Source of the DNA: Candidatus Sumerlaeota bacterium
Lineage (GTDB): Bacteria; Sumerlaeota; Sumerlaeia; UBA8349
NCBI GenBank assembly: GCA_003501375.1
Contig: DNPO01000132.1
Span: 1-5,892, forward strand
Length of the DNA: 5,892 bases
Direction of reading: 5' to 3'
Part shown: positions 1 through 5,892 of the stretch, piece by piece
How positions within the stretch are numbered: position 1 is the first letter of the stretch
Layout of the letters: each line of letters begins with the position of its first letter
Position numbers and translations under genes: made by a program
The notes under the pieces: generated by a model
The model's database searches: none
What the model was told of the DNA's origin: nothing
The model's input: the letters and a program-made list of their open reading frames with translations, nothing else

Positions 1-1396
1 TGCAAAACGCTGGGTTGCACCCGTTGTGATTCTCATCCGTCGCTTTGTTATACTTACTGTTGTTGTTTTTACTATAATACCCGTAATACGTCAACAACAC
101 CGGTTTCCCAGAAGTGTTAGTATCCGTGCGGATGATACTTTTCGTTTTAAATTTCGCGTTCCACATTCCAGCCAACACTGTAGTATCCTGTTTTCCCACG
201 GTTCCTGCCGTTCCATTCGCCCCCTGGCAACCCACATGCACCAAGGTGCGATAAAGTGGACGCGTGGCACCGCTAAGATTCGTCGGCTGAGGATCCGCCC
301 AGGTAAGATAATAGGGGTTTTGGCTGGTGCCGACAGTCACCGTCGCTCCATCCGCCACAAGTTTCCAAGCCTCGGCAAACGTGGGATAATACCGCACCCG
401 ATTATCTGCCTTCCCGCCCGTGACGTAAGCCCCCACGGTGGAATTACCAGCCGCCGGGGCAACAATACTGCCGGTAAACGCCACTGGGCCAGTTCCTGTT
501 ACTGTCGCCCCTTTAAAGAGTTCCGATGCACCCGTCGGAATGGTTTCCAAGACGATGTTCGCATTAAGTTCCGCGTTGCGCGTGCTGCAAACCGGGTTTC
601 TTATTTCGGCGGTTCCCGCTGTTTTATCGGCTACTTGCCAATGTATCGTGTTGTCGTAGGCGGTCGTTCCATCATCATGCACCATCGGGTAATTGGGGCC
701 ATACCTCACCGACTTCAGTTTTGCGGAGTAGCCGCGATACTTGGCGGAAATGACATTGTCGGATAGTGCGCTGATGTACGTATAGTCCGTGGTGGTCGTG
801 GATTGCCCAATCGTGATGGTGCATTCCGCCCCAGTTCCCAGCAATGTCAGACCGGAATTGTCCGCAGCGGGATCGTATACTTCCTTGCCGCTGTACCATG
901 CGGGGCATCCGGTGGGCCAGGCAACGCTCTTGGCAGGGGGAATCGCGCGGACTTTCACTTTGGCACCCACCAGGCAGTCTTTTTCGTCGAACGCGACCCA
1001 TTTTTTGGTACTGGGATCGTATCGTTCGATATGGTCAATCGCTGGCACGTCTTTGCGAATTTTATACAGACTAAATCCATCAGGGTCGCCCGCCCCCCAA
1101 CTGGTATTTACAAACTGGGCCGTAATTTTATAAGTTCCGGGAAGAAGAGGCGTGGGGTCGATCGTAAGGGACTCTGCCCACAAAGTACCGCCGTAAGTTC
1201 CTGTGCATGCAACCTTCTTGGACGAGTCGGTAACTGTGTAGGAAATGCTATCATCGGCAATGCCGCCGATATGATAAGTCATGCCCGCGGGTACCGTAAG
1301 CGTTTCGTCCCAGGTGTAACCTCGTCGGTTTTCTCCCCATAGGGGTGGCGAGACACCTGCAACATTCAACGTAATATAGTTGGTTTCACTGGTCGA
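1..1396 (-). CDS. Partial open frame without a start: paralogous Ig-like module plus region preceding a possible transglutaminase-like domain (fragment or pseudogene part)
   Basis: Translating the minus strand from 1396 to 2 gives 465 codons with no stop, running off the left edge. The upstream boundary is the TAA of the 344-aa gene, in the same frame. No convincing start exists: the only early candidates are TTG at 1369 and ATG at 1282, neither with a Shine-Dalgarno, and there is no signal peptide. The first 100 or so residues match gene 1: GYTWDET, a VP.GM motif, GG[IL]ADD[ST]ISYTV, GTY[KR]I, FVNT, GFSLYKIR and DHIE, all in the same order. An Ig-like segment follows (about 700-1010). The last part has YYPTFAEAW, NPYYLTW, LVHVGC (244-227), a Trp-rich strand, LTYYGYY and a final CNPAFC at the edge. 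In proteins I recall with this pattern, a transglutaminase or cysteine-protease-like domain comes next, and would be outside the window. That is inference. The uninterrupted frame argues for recent or ongoing coding function despite the missing start. Confidence 0.62.
1013..1321 (-). repeat. Diverged copy B of the GYTWDET module shared with gene 1
   Basis: Coding repeat, same orientation as copy A at 3741-4064. The two copies share GYTWDET, GG[IL]ADD[ST]ISYTV, GTY[KR]I, FVNT and GFSLYKIR in the same order, with small indels in the middle (copy A has an extra Gly-rich turn and an extra CPPLK segment). Divergence is clear at nucleotide level, so this is an old domain duplication rather than a recent copy. 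Confidence 0.8.
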
Positions 1397-2431
1397 TTAT
1401 TCCCCTATCACCGTGATCTTAATCTTATCGGAAACGAACTCCTCCGTTTTTCCATCGGCGTTGGTGGCGGAACACTTGGCCCAAACTTGGTAATCACCGG
1501 GCACGGTCATGTCAAAAATGCGGTTGAGCCAGATGGAATGCGAAACCTCAGAGCTTGGCGGAACGGTGATGGTTTGGGTAGTAGGAGAAGCGTCTTTGGC
1601 ACCCGTATCCAAAATGGAATGTCCGTAGCGGGTCAACGAAACCTTTTTATTTACCTCCGCCTTCCCGAGTTTGTTTGTAGCCGGGCCTTCGAGCATCACT
1701 TCATAAAACCGGTTGCCCCAAGTAGGGTTTAAAATCTTATCTATTTTTGTCGTTGCGCCGTTAGCTATGTTGGCAAAACAAACGTCCAGTTGAATCGGCG
1801 CGGCTTGTTTCAAGGTGGAACTGGCAGAAACAACCAATGGTTGTAAGGCTGTACTTTGCCCACTACTCAATTGGAATTCTTCCGGTGGAGATATCTGAAG
1901 CGATAATTGCTGACTTTGCGTGGTTAATCCACCAAAATCTTTCGTAGTGGCAATATCGACTAGATACTTCCCTGGAATAGAAAAATCGTACAAAGTTTCC
2001 AATGCAAAGTTTTTATTTTTTATTCCTTCTGGCGGTAAGTCCACATCTTTGATACTTCCTTCAAAAAAACCGCTTTTAATTTTTCCCATCTCAAAGGGGG
2101 GGGCGCAAACAGTTGTCTCAGGATGTTGTATTTCATAGGCGTCACACCACCGTGTGGTTTGCCAATAATCTGTGTGTGGTGCATTGTTGCCAGATGATTC
2201 GTTTACCGTAATTTCATACAACAAATAGGGATCTGAGGGCCTTTGTATATAGTTGATAGTCTGATTTCCATTTTTGATGAAAGTGAACACTACTATGCGC
2301 TCCCCCCAAGTATAATCCATTTTTTCAAGATGAGCAGAAAACTCATAAGGCCTCGCATTTGACGCATGCGCATATACAAAACAATAAAAAAGCAATGCAA
2401 GAAAAAAACAACTTGCTGATGCACTTTTCAT
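1397..2431 (-). CDS. Secreted protein with two tandem related beta domains (344 aa)
   Basis: Second gene of the cluster, 49 bases after gene 1. I chose ATG 2431 because GGAGG lies six bases upstream and the next residues form a signal peptide (MKSASAS, hydrophobic core about 8-20, cleavage after Ala-His-Ala at 23). An in-frame ATG at 2491 overlaps the end of gene 1, has no such site and would put 20 polar residues in front of the signal. The mature protein is two copies of one domain, about 29-180 and 198-344. They share a Pro-rich turn followed by YE[IV] (65-74 and 236-245), and a strand reading YDFSIPGKYLV (148-158) versus FDMTVPGDYQV (306-316), each followed by a final alternating strand. 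This is an Ig-like or fibronectin-like pattern, with no catalytic residues recognised. The first domain holds two Cys (96, 109). The gene ends in TAA, but the same frame stays open for another 465 codons, so it may be the front part of a longer gene. Function is unknown. Confidence 0.82.
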   Translation of the reverse strand: MKSASASCFFLALLFYCFVYAHASNARPYEFSAHLEKMDYTWGERIVVFTFIKNGNQTINYIQRPSDPYLLYEITVNESSGNNAPHTDYWQTTRWCDAYEIQHPETTVCAPPFEMGKIKSGFFEGSIKDVDLPPEGIKNKNFALETLYDFSIPGKYLVDIATTKDFGGLTTQSQQLSLQISPPEEFQLSSGQSTALQPLVVSASSTLKQAAPIQLDVCFANIANGATTKIDKILNPTWGNRFYEVMLEGPATNKLGKAEVNKKVSLTRYGHSILDTGAKDASPTTQTITVPPSSEVSHSIWLNRIFDMTVPGDYQVWAKCSATNADGKTEEFVSDKIKITVIGE

Positions 2432-2437
2432 GATTTT

Positions 2438-2442
2438 CCTCC
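2438..2442 (-). promoter_or_regulatory. Shine-Dalgarno GGAGG of the 344-aa gene
   Basis: GGAGG on the minus strand, six bases before ATG 2431, which is standard spacing. It decides the start against the in-frame ATG at 2491 and shows that the second gene has its own translation initiation inside the cluster. Confidence 0.8.
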
Positions 2443-2480
2443 ATTCCTTGATGTGGTAACTTGTTTTCCAACAGCAGAGA

Positions 2481-5225
2481 TTATGGCGCATCTGTCCACC
2501 CTGGGTCCTTGCTAGTTACGCACCGAGTCCATGTTGGTAATGCACAACAACTGCTTCCGGCTGGGTTCTTTGCTTTCATTTTTCCTGATTGTAAATGTTT
2601 TGTTTCCCAAGAGATTGAAGTGTTGGGCTGCTTTTTTACTACAGCAGTCCATCCCCACGACAACGTTGCAATGGCAACAGGAATACTATCGCCATCTGCT
2701 TTGAAGAAGAAATACATGATAAAATCCTCATTAGCCTTAACTGTACCTTGGTTATTTATGGGTACATTTTCTACCGGCAATTCCACTGCTGGCGAGTCTC
2801 TTGTGGTGAGTGCTGTACCGGATGCGGGTTCAGAAAGCAGACCCTCATAATAAGTATCTTTATCATCATGACCGCTTGCAACACATTGTTTATGCTTGTT
2901 ACAAGTTGCTGGTTTCTTAATGCCATCCCAATAATACTTGTGATTATTTGCTGTGATTAATTGGATAAAACCGTATTGTCCTGTTAACCCCGTCTTATTT
3001 TCTGGTATTGCATTAAAGGTAATCCCACGGATACCATTGCCTTCGATACTGCCTAATTGTACGTAACTATTAGGCCCTATTAACGCAATCCGCACATCTC
3101 CTGTTATTGAAGTCATGGTTGCAGTTGGTTTCTTCACGTTAATTTTCCCCGCCGCTTTCATATTCCACTTCCCACTCACCGTGCAGGTAACCTTTGCGCT
3201 CTTGGCACCTCCCTTGTACCAATAAAACCCAACGCTTGAAACGTCTCTGAGATCAGGCGACCCCAATCTTGTTACTTCACCTAGGGGCGCGGTACAAGTA
3301 TAACCTTTAACAGCATCACCACCAACCGTCCAATATTCTCCCGATGTTTTGATGGAAAGTCCTGCGGGAATCGTGCCTATAGACAGCCCCACTTTTTTCC
3401 CCACCACCCAGTTTTCGGGAGTTTTCAACGTGGTAATATTAGTTCCGCTGTGGTAAAGAGCCAACTCAAAAACAGTGACGTGCGCCACGGCGGGCGTCGT
3501 GTTGCCGGATACCGCCGTCACCACAACGTCACCCGCGCTCGTGGAAGTTGTCTTGAAACTGGTGGTAATCTGCGCGCCGCTCCCCTTTGCCGAGCCGCCC
3601 CAGGTGGGTTCGCCGTCCGCGAAATCGGCGCCAGCGAGGTTCGGAACCGCCCGCAACTTCACTTTCACGCCTTTGGGAATCACCTGTCCATTCAAATTTA
3701 CCCAGCCGCCTTTGGGTTTGCCTGTACCGTTGTCGATGGACAAGTCCCACATCTCAATGTGATCGACCGTGGGATATTCCCGAATCTTGTACAGACTGAA
3801 TCCTTCGTTGTCTACCTTCAATGGGGGACATGCATAAACCGTGTTTACAAACCGGGCCTGGATGCGGTATGTGCCAGCAGAATAGGTGGTTCCATTGACT
3901 CCAAGACCTGCAGCCCACAGAGGTACAGCTCCACCAAAACCACCGCCTCCAACCGTATTCCCCTTTTGGTCAAAGACAGTGTACGAGATCGTGTCATCTG
4001 CCAAGCCGCCAACGCGATAAATCATTCCCTTGGGTACGGTAAAAGTTTCATCCCACGTGTAGCCTTCGCTGTCGGTGCGTTCATGATAAAGATGACCAAG
4101 ATGAGCAATGCCTTTAGACAATCCCGCTTCTTTGTCATCTTCCGAACCACCTGCGGGTACCCCCACTTTTAACAACCGCACGTCCTCCAAGGCTTCCTCT
4201 TCCGTCCAGTATCCTCCGGATCGTCCGCTTTTCAACCGAAAGAGACTTCCACTGCCAGCTTGAGCAGTTGTTGTCTTCTCGGTACCTGGCGTTGATTTTA
4301 TTAATTTATCCGTTGCCGTCTGGCTGGTTGGCACGGATGTAGATGCTGATGTGTCTGTCTCACTGTTTACATTCGTATCTGCACCATTGTTTCTACCGCC
4401 GTTGGCATTCACCGCCAGATCAAACTCGGCGGAAACGCTATCGCGATAAGCGCCCGGTTGCCACGGGCTGGTTTCTTCCCAGTTCCAGAAACCCTCTTTG
4501 CACACATCAAACGCGTACGCGCATTTCACATGCGCAGTACCGGTGGTCTGGCCAACCACACTGCACAGCGTACCACTGGTACTGGCTTCTACATCGCCCG
4601 TAACCTCCCAGGAATACGCGCCATTCGGGGCCTCCATATTGGGCGATGCTTCAAAAGAAAGGCTCTTACCGATTCCCACGCTGGTTTGAATGGTTCCGGT
4701 CGTTCCGCCATCAACGTACAACTTGATCAGGTTTGCCTTCGCCTGAACGGTTTCGCAAATATCGTTTTCGCCAGTCCAATCCTGAAGCATGGCAGCATTC
4801 TGCCAGAAATACGTAACCTGATTGGTTCCCAGGCTGGCGCTGGTCGGATAATCCCACCACGAAACCGCCAGATTATCGGCGGCAATTTCATCCACGGGTA
4901 ATTCCTTCAGTTTCGCGTCAAAATACCGCATGTCGGCCTCAAACCCCAGCGGACAATCCAACATGCTGCCTGCCCAGGTGTCATAGGACGCATATATCTC
5001 GTTGCTATACAGTGCATCGGTTCCCGGCCAAACGGGGTAGACCATTTTTGCCATAACCTGCGCCGGAGTCGATTCGGACTCCGTTTTATTTACCGGCGTC
5101 TGGGATGCTCCCGCCGGATTGGCATCCTGAGCAATCACAATCTGTCGCTGTACCGCATTGCCCGGCAGACACAACGCCGCAAACACTGCTGCGACTAAAC
5201 ACAAAACACGCATAACTTGACGCAT
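2481..5225 (-). CDS. Large secreted multidomain Ig-like protein of unknown function (914 aa)
   Basis: This is the first gene of the leftward cluster. The N-terminus is a clear Sec signal peptide: Arg at positions 2 and 6, a hydrophobic core at about 7-20, and likely cleavage after Gly-Asn-Ala at residue 24. Visible domains, in order, are a Trp/Tyr-rich region (about 45-165), an Ig-like beta domain (about 167-272), a Ser/Thr/Asn-rich low-complexity linker (about 272-325), a module starting GYTWDET at 388 and ending near 495 with FSLYKI and VDHIE, a second Ig-like domain (about 508-588), a region with a GFYWYKGG signature (about 589-700), and a C-terminal beta-rich part with a CNKHKQC cluster near 775. 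The FYW..G pattern followed by a Pro-Thr-Ala-Thr strand recurs in uncharacterised secreted proteins of environmental bacteria (recalled, not searched). I see no catalytic motif, so a structural, adhesive or cell-surface role is only inference. A GTG at 5237 is in frame but sits one base from the Shine-Dalgarno, so ATG 5225 is preferred. Confidence 0.85.
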   Translation of the reverse strand: MRQVMRVLCLVAAVFAALCLPGNAVQRQIVIAQDANPAGASQTPVNKTESESTPAQVMAKMVYPVWPGTDALYSNEIYASYDTWAGSMLDCPLGFEADMRYFDAKLKELPVDEIAADNLAVSWWDYPTSASLGTNQVTYFWQNAAMLQDWTGENDICETVQAKANLIKLYVDGGTTGTIQTSVGIGKSLSFEASPNMEAPNGAYSWEVTGDVEASTSGTLCSVVGQTTGTAHVKCAYAFDVCKEGFWNWEETSPWQPGAYRDSVSAEFDLAVNANGGRNNGADTNVNSETDTSASTSVPTSQTATDKLIKSTPGTEKTTTAQAGSGSLFRLKSGRSGGYWTEEEALEDVRLLKVGVPAGGSEDDKEAGLSKGIAHLGHLYHERTDSEGYTWDETFTVPKGMIYRVGGLADDTISYTVFDQKGNTVGGGGFGGAVPLWAAGLGVNGTTYSAGTYRIQARFVNTVYACPPLKVDNEGFSLYKIREYPTVDHIEMWDLSIDNGTGKPKGGWVNLNGQVIPKGVKVKLRAVPNLAGADFADGEPTWGGSAKGSGAQITTSFKTTSTSAGDVVVTAVSGNTTPAVAHVTVFELALYHSGTNITTLKTPENWVVGKKVGLSIGTIPAGLSIKTSGEYWTVGGDAVKGYTCTAPLGEVTRLGSPDLRDVSSVGFYWYKGGAKSAKVTCTVSGKWNMKAAGKINVKKPTATMTSITGDVRIALIGPNSYVQLGSIEGNGIRGITFNAIPENKTGLTGQYGFIQLITANNHKYYWDGIKKPATCNKHKQCVASGHDDKDTYYEGLLSEPASGTALTTRDSPAVELPVENVPINNQGTVKANEDFIMYFFFKADGDSIPVAIATLSWGWTAVVKKQPNTSISWETKHLQSGKMKAKNPAGSSCCALPTWTRCVTSKDPGWTDAP
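3741..4064 (-). repeat. Diverged copy A of the GYTWDET module (inside gene 1)
   Basis: Residues about 388-495 of the 914-aa protein, alternating hydrophobic strands typical of a beta sandwich. Partner of the copy at 1013-1321. It is preceded in both proteins by a strand ending in a Gly-Val pair, so the homology extends somewhat upstream of the marked repeat. Confidence 0.8.
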
Positions 5226-5238
5226 GGTGATGCCCACG

Positions 5239-5244
5239 CCTCCT
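5239..5244 (-). promoter_or_regulatory. Shine-Dalgarno AGGAGG of gene 1
   Basis: A perfect AGGAGG on the minus strand. It is 13 bases from ATG 5225, longer than usual, but only one base from the in-frame GTG 5237, which is too close. The site therefore favours ATG 5225, although the spacing is not ideal for either start. Confidence 0.6.
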
Positions 5245-5254
5245 AAAGTATAGA

Positions 5255-5293
5255 TTTGTTATCAGGGAAGATCGAAAATCCCCTGATAACAAA
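5255..5293 (-). promoter_or_regulatory. Perfect 13-bp inverted repeat in the leader of gene 1 (operator or mRNA hairpin)
   Basis: Arms 5255-5267 (TTTGTTATCAGGG on the plus strand) and 5281-5293 (CCCTGATAACAAA) are perfectly complementary, separated by 13 bases. The right end of the Shine-Dalgarno is only 10 bases from the structure on the gene side. There is no T-tract after it, so it does not look like an intrinsic terminator. It could be a dimeric repressor site or a leader-mRNA hairpin affecting stability or translation of the cluster. The sequence alone does not choose between these. Confidence 0.6.
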
Positions 5294-5294
5294 A

Positions 5295-5323
5295 TTAATA
5301 CCATATGTCATACCACCACACAA
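5295..5323 (-). promoter_or_regulatory. Weak candidate sigma-70-type promoter for the cluster
   Basis: On the minus strand TTGTGT (5323-5318) and TATTAA (5300-5295) are 17 bases apart, matching 3 of 6 and 4 of 6 consensus bases. Transcription would start within or next to the inverted repeat at 5255-5293. In an AT-rich region such matches arise easily, so this is only a candidate. Confidence 0.2.
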
Positions 5324-5399
5324 TAAAAAACACTAGATAAGCAAAAAAACGATAATGGATGTGAATTATTCCCATAGGCGAACAATCGGTAAAAGGTGC

Positions 5400-5517
5400 G
5401 GGGGGGGGTGAAATAGAAGATTTAACCCCGGCTTTCGCCGCGGCGAGTGCGTGGAATATACGCGAAACACGGCGCGCCGCAGGTGCGGGCGTGCGGGGCG
5501 ATGGGGTGAAAACATTG
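5400..5517. other. G-rich non-coding stretch with short perfect palindromes
   Basis: It begins with a run of nine G (5400-5408). It contains the 12-base palindrome TCGCCGCGGCGA (5435-5446) and the 10-base palindrome CGGCGCGCCG (5470-5479), then further G-rich sequence (5481-5506). It abuts the nested palindrome at 5518 and may belong to the same repeat unit. Open frames here are short, Arg/Pro-rich and not credible as proteins. Confidence 0.45.
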
Positions 5518-5717
5518 TCTCTCGCAAAGCCGCGAAGAACGCAAAGGACTGCAAAAATAGGACAACATTTTTAGACAAGATTTACAAGATGAACAAGATT
5601 AAAAAAAACAAGAAAAAGATTTTGAAATCTTGTGAATCTTGTTAATCCTGTCTAAAAAAGGTTTGGTTTGTCTTTGTTTTTTGCAGTCCTTCGCGCTCTT
5701 TGCGGCTTCGCGAGAGA
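5518..5717. repeat. Nested imperfect palindrome, about 200 bp, dispersed-repeat type
   Basis: Outer arms 5518-5557 and 5678-5717 are inverted copies, 36 of 40 bases matching. Each contains a CTCTCGC, AAGCCGC, AAGGACTGC series. Inner arms 5569-5600 and 5626-5658 are also inverted copies, each holding three 9-base units of the AACAAGATT type (5574-5600, and 5626-5652 on the opposite strand). An A-rich loop lies between. No coding function: short open frames on both strands are by-products of the repeat. The motifs resemble non-coding repeats I recall being scattered through intergenic DNA of environmental bacteria. It may be a non-autonomous palindromic element. Confidence 0.75.
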
Positions 5718-5840
5718 ATTATTTTTCCGGGCTTCTCATTCCGGCGTATTTCTCGCGAGTCCATGCGCAACACCTTCCGGTGGGCGAGATGGGATTTGCG
5801 TTCGGGATGGGGAGTGTGAGGGGAAAGGTAAAATTGGGTG
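5718..5840. other. Intergenic sequence between palindrome and hairpin, nothing recognised
   Basis: Contains only small symmetric words such as CTCGCGAG (5752-5759) and a 4-bp CACC/GGTG stem. A 68-codon minus-strand open frame overlaps it and the palindrome, but its 3' half is simply translated repeat, it has no ribosome-binding site that I can see, and I do not call it. Confidence 0.4.
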
Positions 5841-5881
5841 GGGTGCATCTGCGCGCGGATGCACCCTGTTTTGCTTTTTTT
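5841..5881 (+). terminator. Intrinsic terminator-like hairpin facing the plus strand
   Basis: A 9-bp perfect stem GGGTGCATC (5841-5849) with GATGCACCC (5858-5866), extendable by a G-U and a G-C pair to leave a CGCG loop, is followed by a T-rich tract (5867-5881) ending in seven T. This is a textbook rho-independent terminator for rightward transcription. No plus-strand gene is visible to its left within the window, so it is an orphan here or a part of the repeat region. Confidence 0.6.
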
Positions 5882-5892
5882 CTTGCCAACGT

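Noticed and set aside
26..766. 246-codon plus-strand open frame
   Set aside because: It lies opposite the minus-strand frame that carries conserved domain motifs. Its own translation is rich in Arg, His and Ile with no recognisable domain, so it is a shadow.
803..1342. 179-codon plus-strand open frame
   Set aside because: Antisense to the GYTWDET module. No ribosome-binding site or protein-like pattern.
2432..2491. In-frame upstream start (ATG 2491) for the 344-aa gene, overlapping gene 1
   Set aside because: It would add 20 non-hydrophobic residues in front of a good signal peptide and has no Shine-Dalgarno, while ATG 2431 has GGAGG at six bases.
3450..4172. 240-codon plus-strand open frame
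   Set aside because: Antisense to the GC-rich middle of gene 1, where long antisense open frames are expected. No supporting motifs.
5366..5578. 70-codon minus-strand open frame upstream of the cluster
   Set aside because: Its first third is translated from the outer arm of the palindrome, and the rest is Arg/Pro-rich sequence from the G-rich stretch. No ribosome-binding site.
5518..5717. CRISPR array or tandem-repeat locus
   Set aside because: The 9-base units are adjacent and inverted between arms. There are no regular direct repeats with unique spacers.
5642..5848. 68-codon minus-strand open frame at the right end
   Set aside because: Ends inside the palindrome repeat, is highly charged and without domain pattern. 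More likely a by-product of repeat sequence.

Overview
The window carries a leftward (minus-strand) cluster of genes for large secreted, beta-rich proteins, preceded by a repeat-rich intergenic region of about 650 bases. None of the genes can be given a named function from sequence alone. The protein style (Sec signal peptide, strings of Ig-like beta domains, Ser/Thr linker, recurring GYTWDET and FYW..G signatures) and the dispersed palindromic repeats resemble what I associate with environmental bacteria of the PVC group (Planctomycetota, Lentisphaerota, Verrucomicrobiota). This is an impression, not a proof. No tRNA, rRNA, CRISPR array, transposase or metabolic gene is visible.

Layout, read in the direction of transcription (right to left). 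The right end (about 5841-5881) holds an intrinsic-terminator-like hairpin facing the plus strand with no gene in front of it. Positions 5518-5717 form a nested imperfect palindrome, probably a dispersed non-coding repeat. Positions 5400-5517 are G-rich and contain short perfect palindromes. A 13-bp perfect inverted repeat (5255-5293) lies just before the Shine-Dalgarno of the first gene.

Gene 1 (5225-2481, 914 aa) is an exported multidomain Ig-like protein. Gene 2 (2431-1397, 344 aa) follows after 49 bases with its own strong ribosome-binding site, and encodes an exported protein made of two related beta domains. Immediately after the TAA of gene 2, in the same frame and without any start signal, an open frame of 465 codons runs off the left edge (1396-1). 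It carries the same GYTWDET module as gene 1 and then a region that, in the related proteins I recall, leads into a transglutaminase/cysteine-protease-like domain. That domain would lie outside the window.

The most interesting point is the join at 1397-1399. Reading through the single TAA would give a protein whose GYTWDET module begins at residue 371, close to residue 388 in gene 1. Gene 2 and the left frame may therefore be one gene split by a nonsense mutation, or the left frame may be the 3' remnant of a truncated paralogue. A second point is base composition: an AT-rich stretch of roughly 1.7 kb (about 1680-3440) crosses the gene 1/gene 2 boundary, flanked by GC-rich coding sequence, which suggests a mosaic origin.
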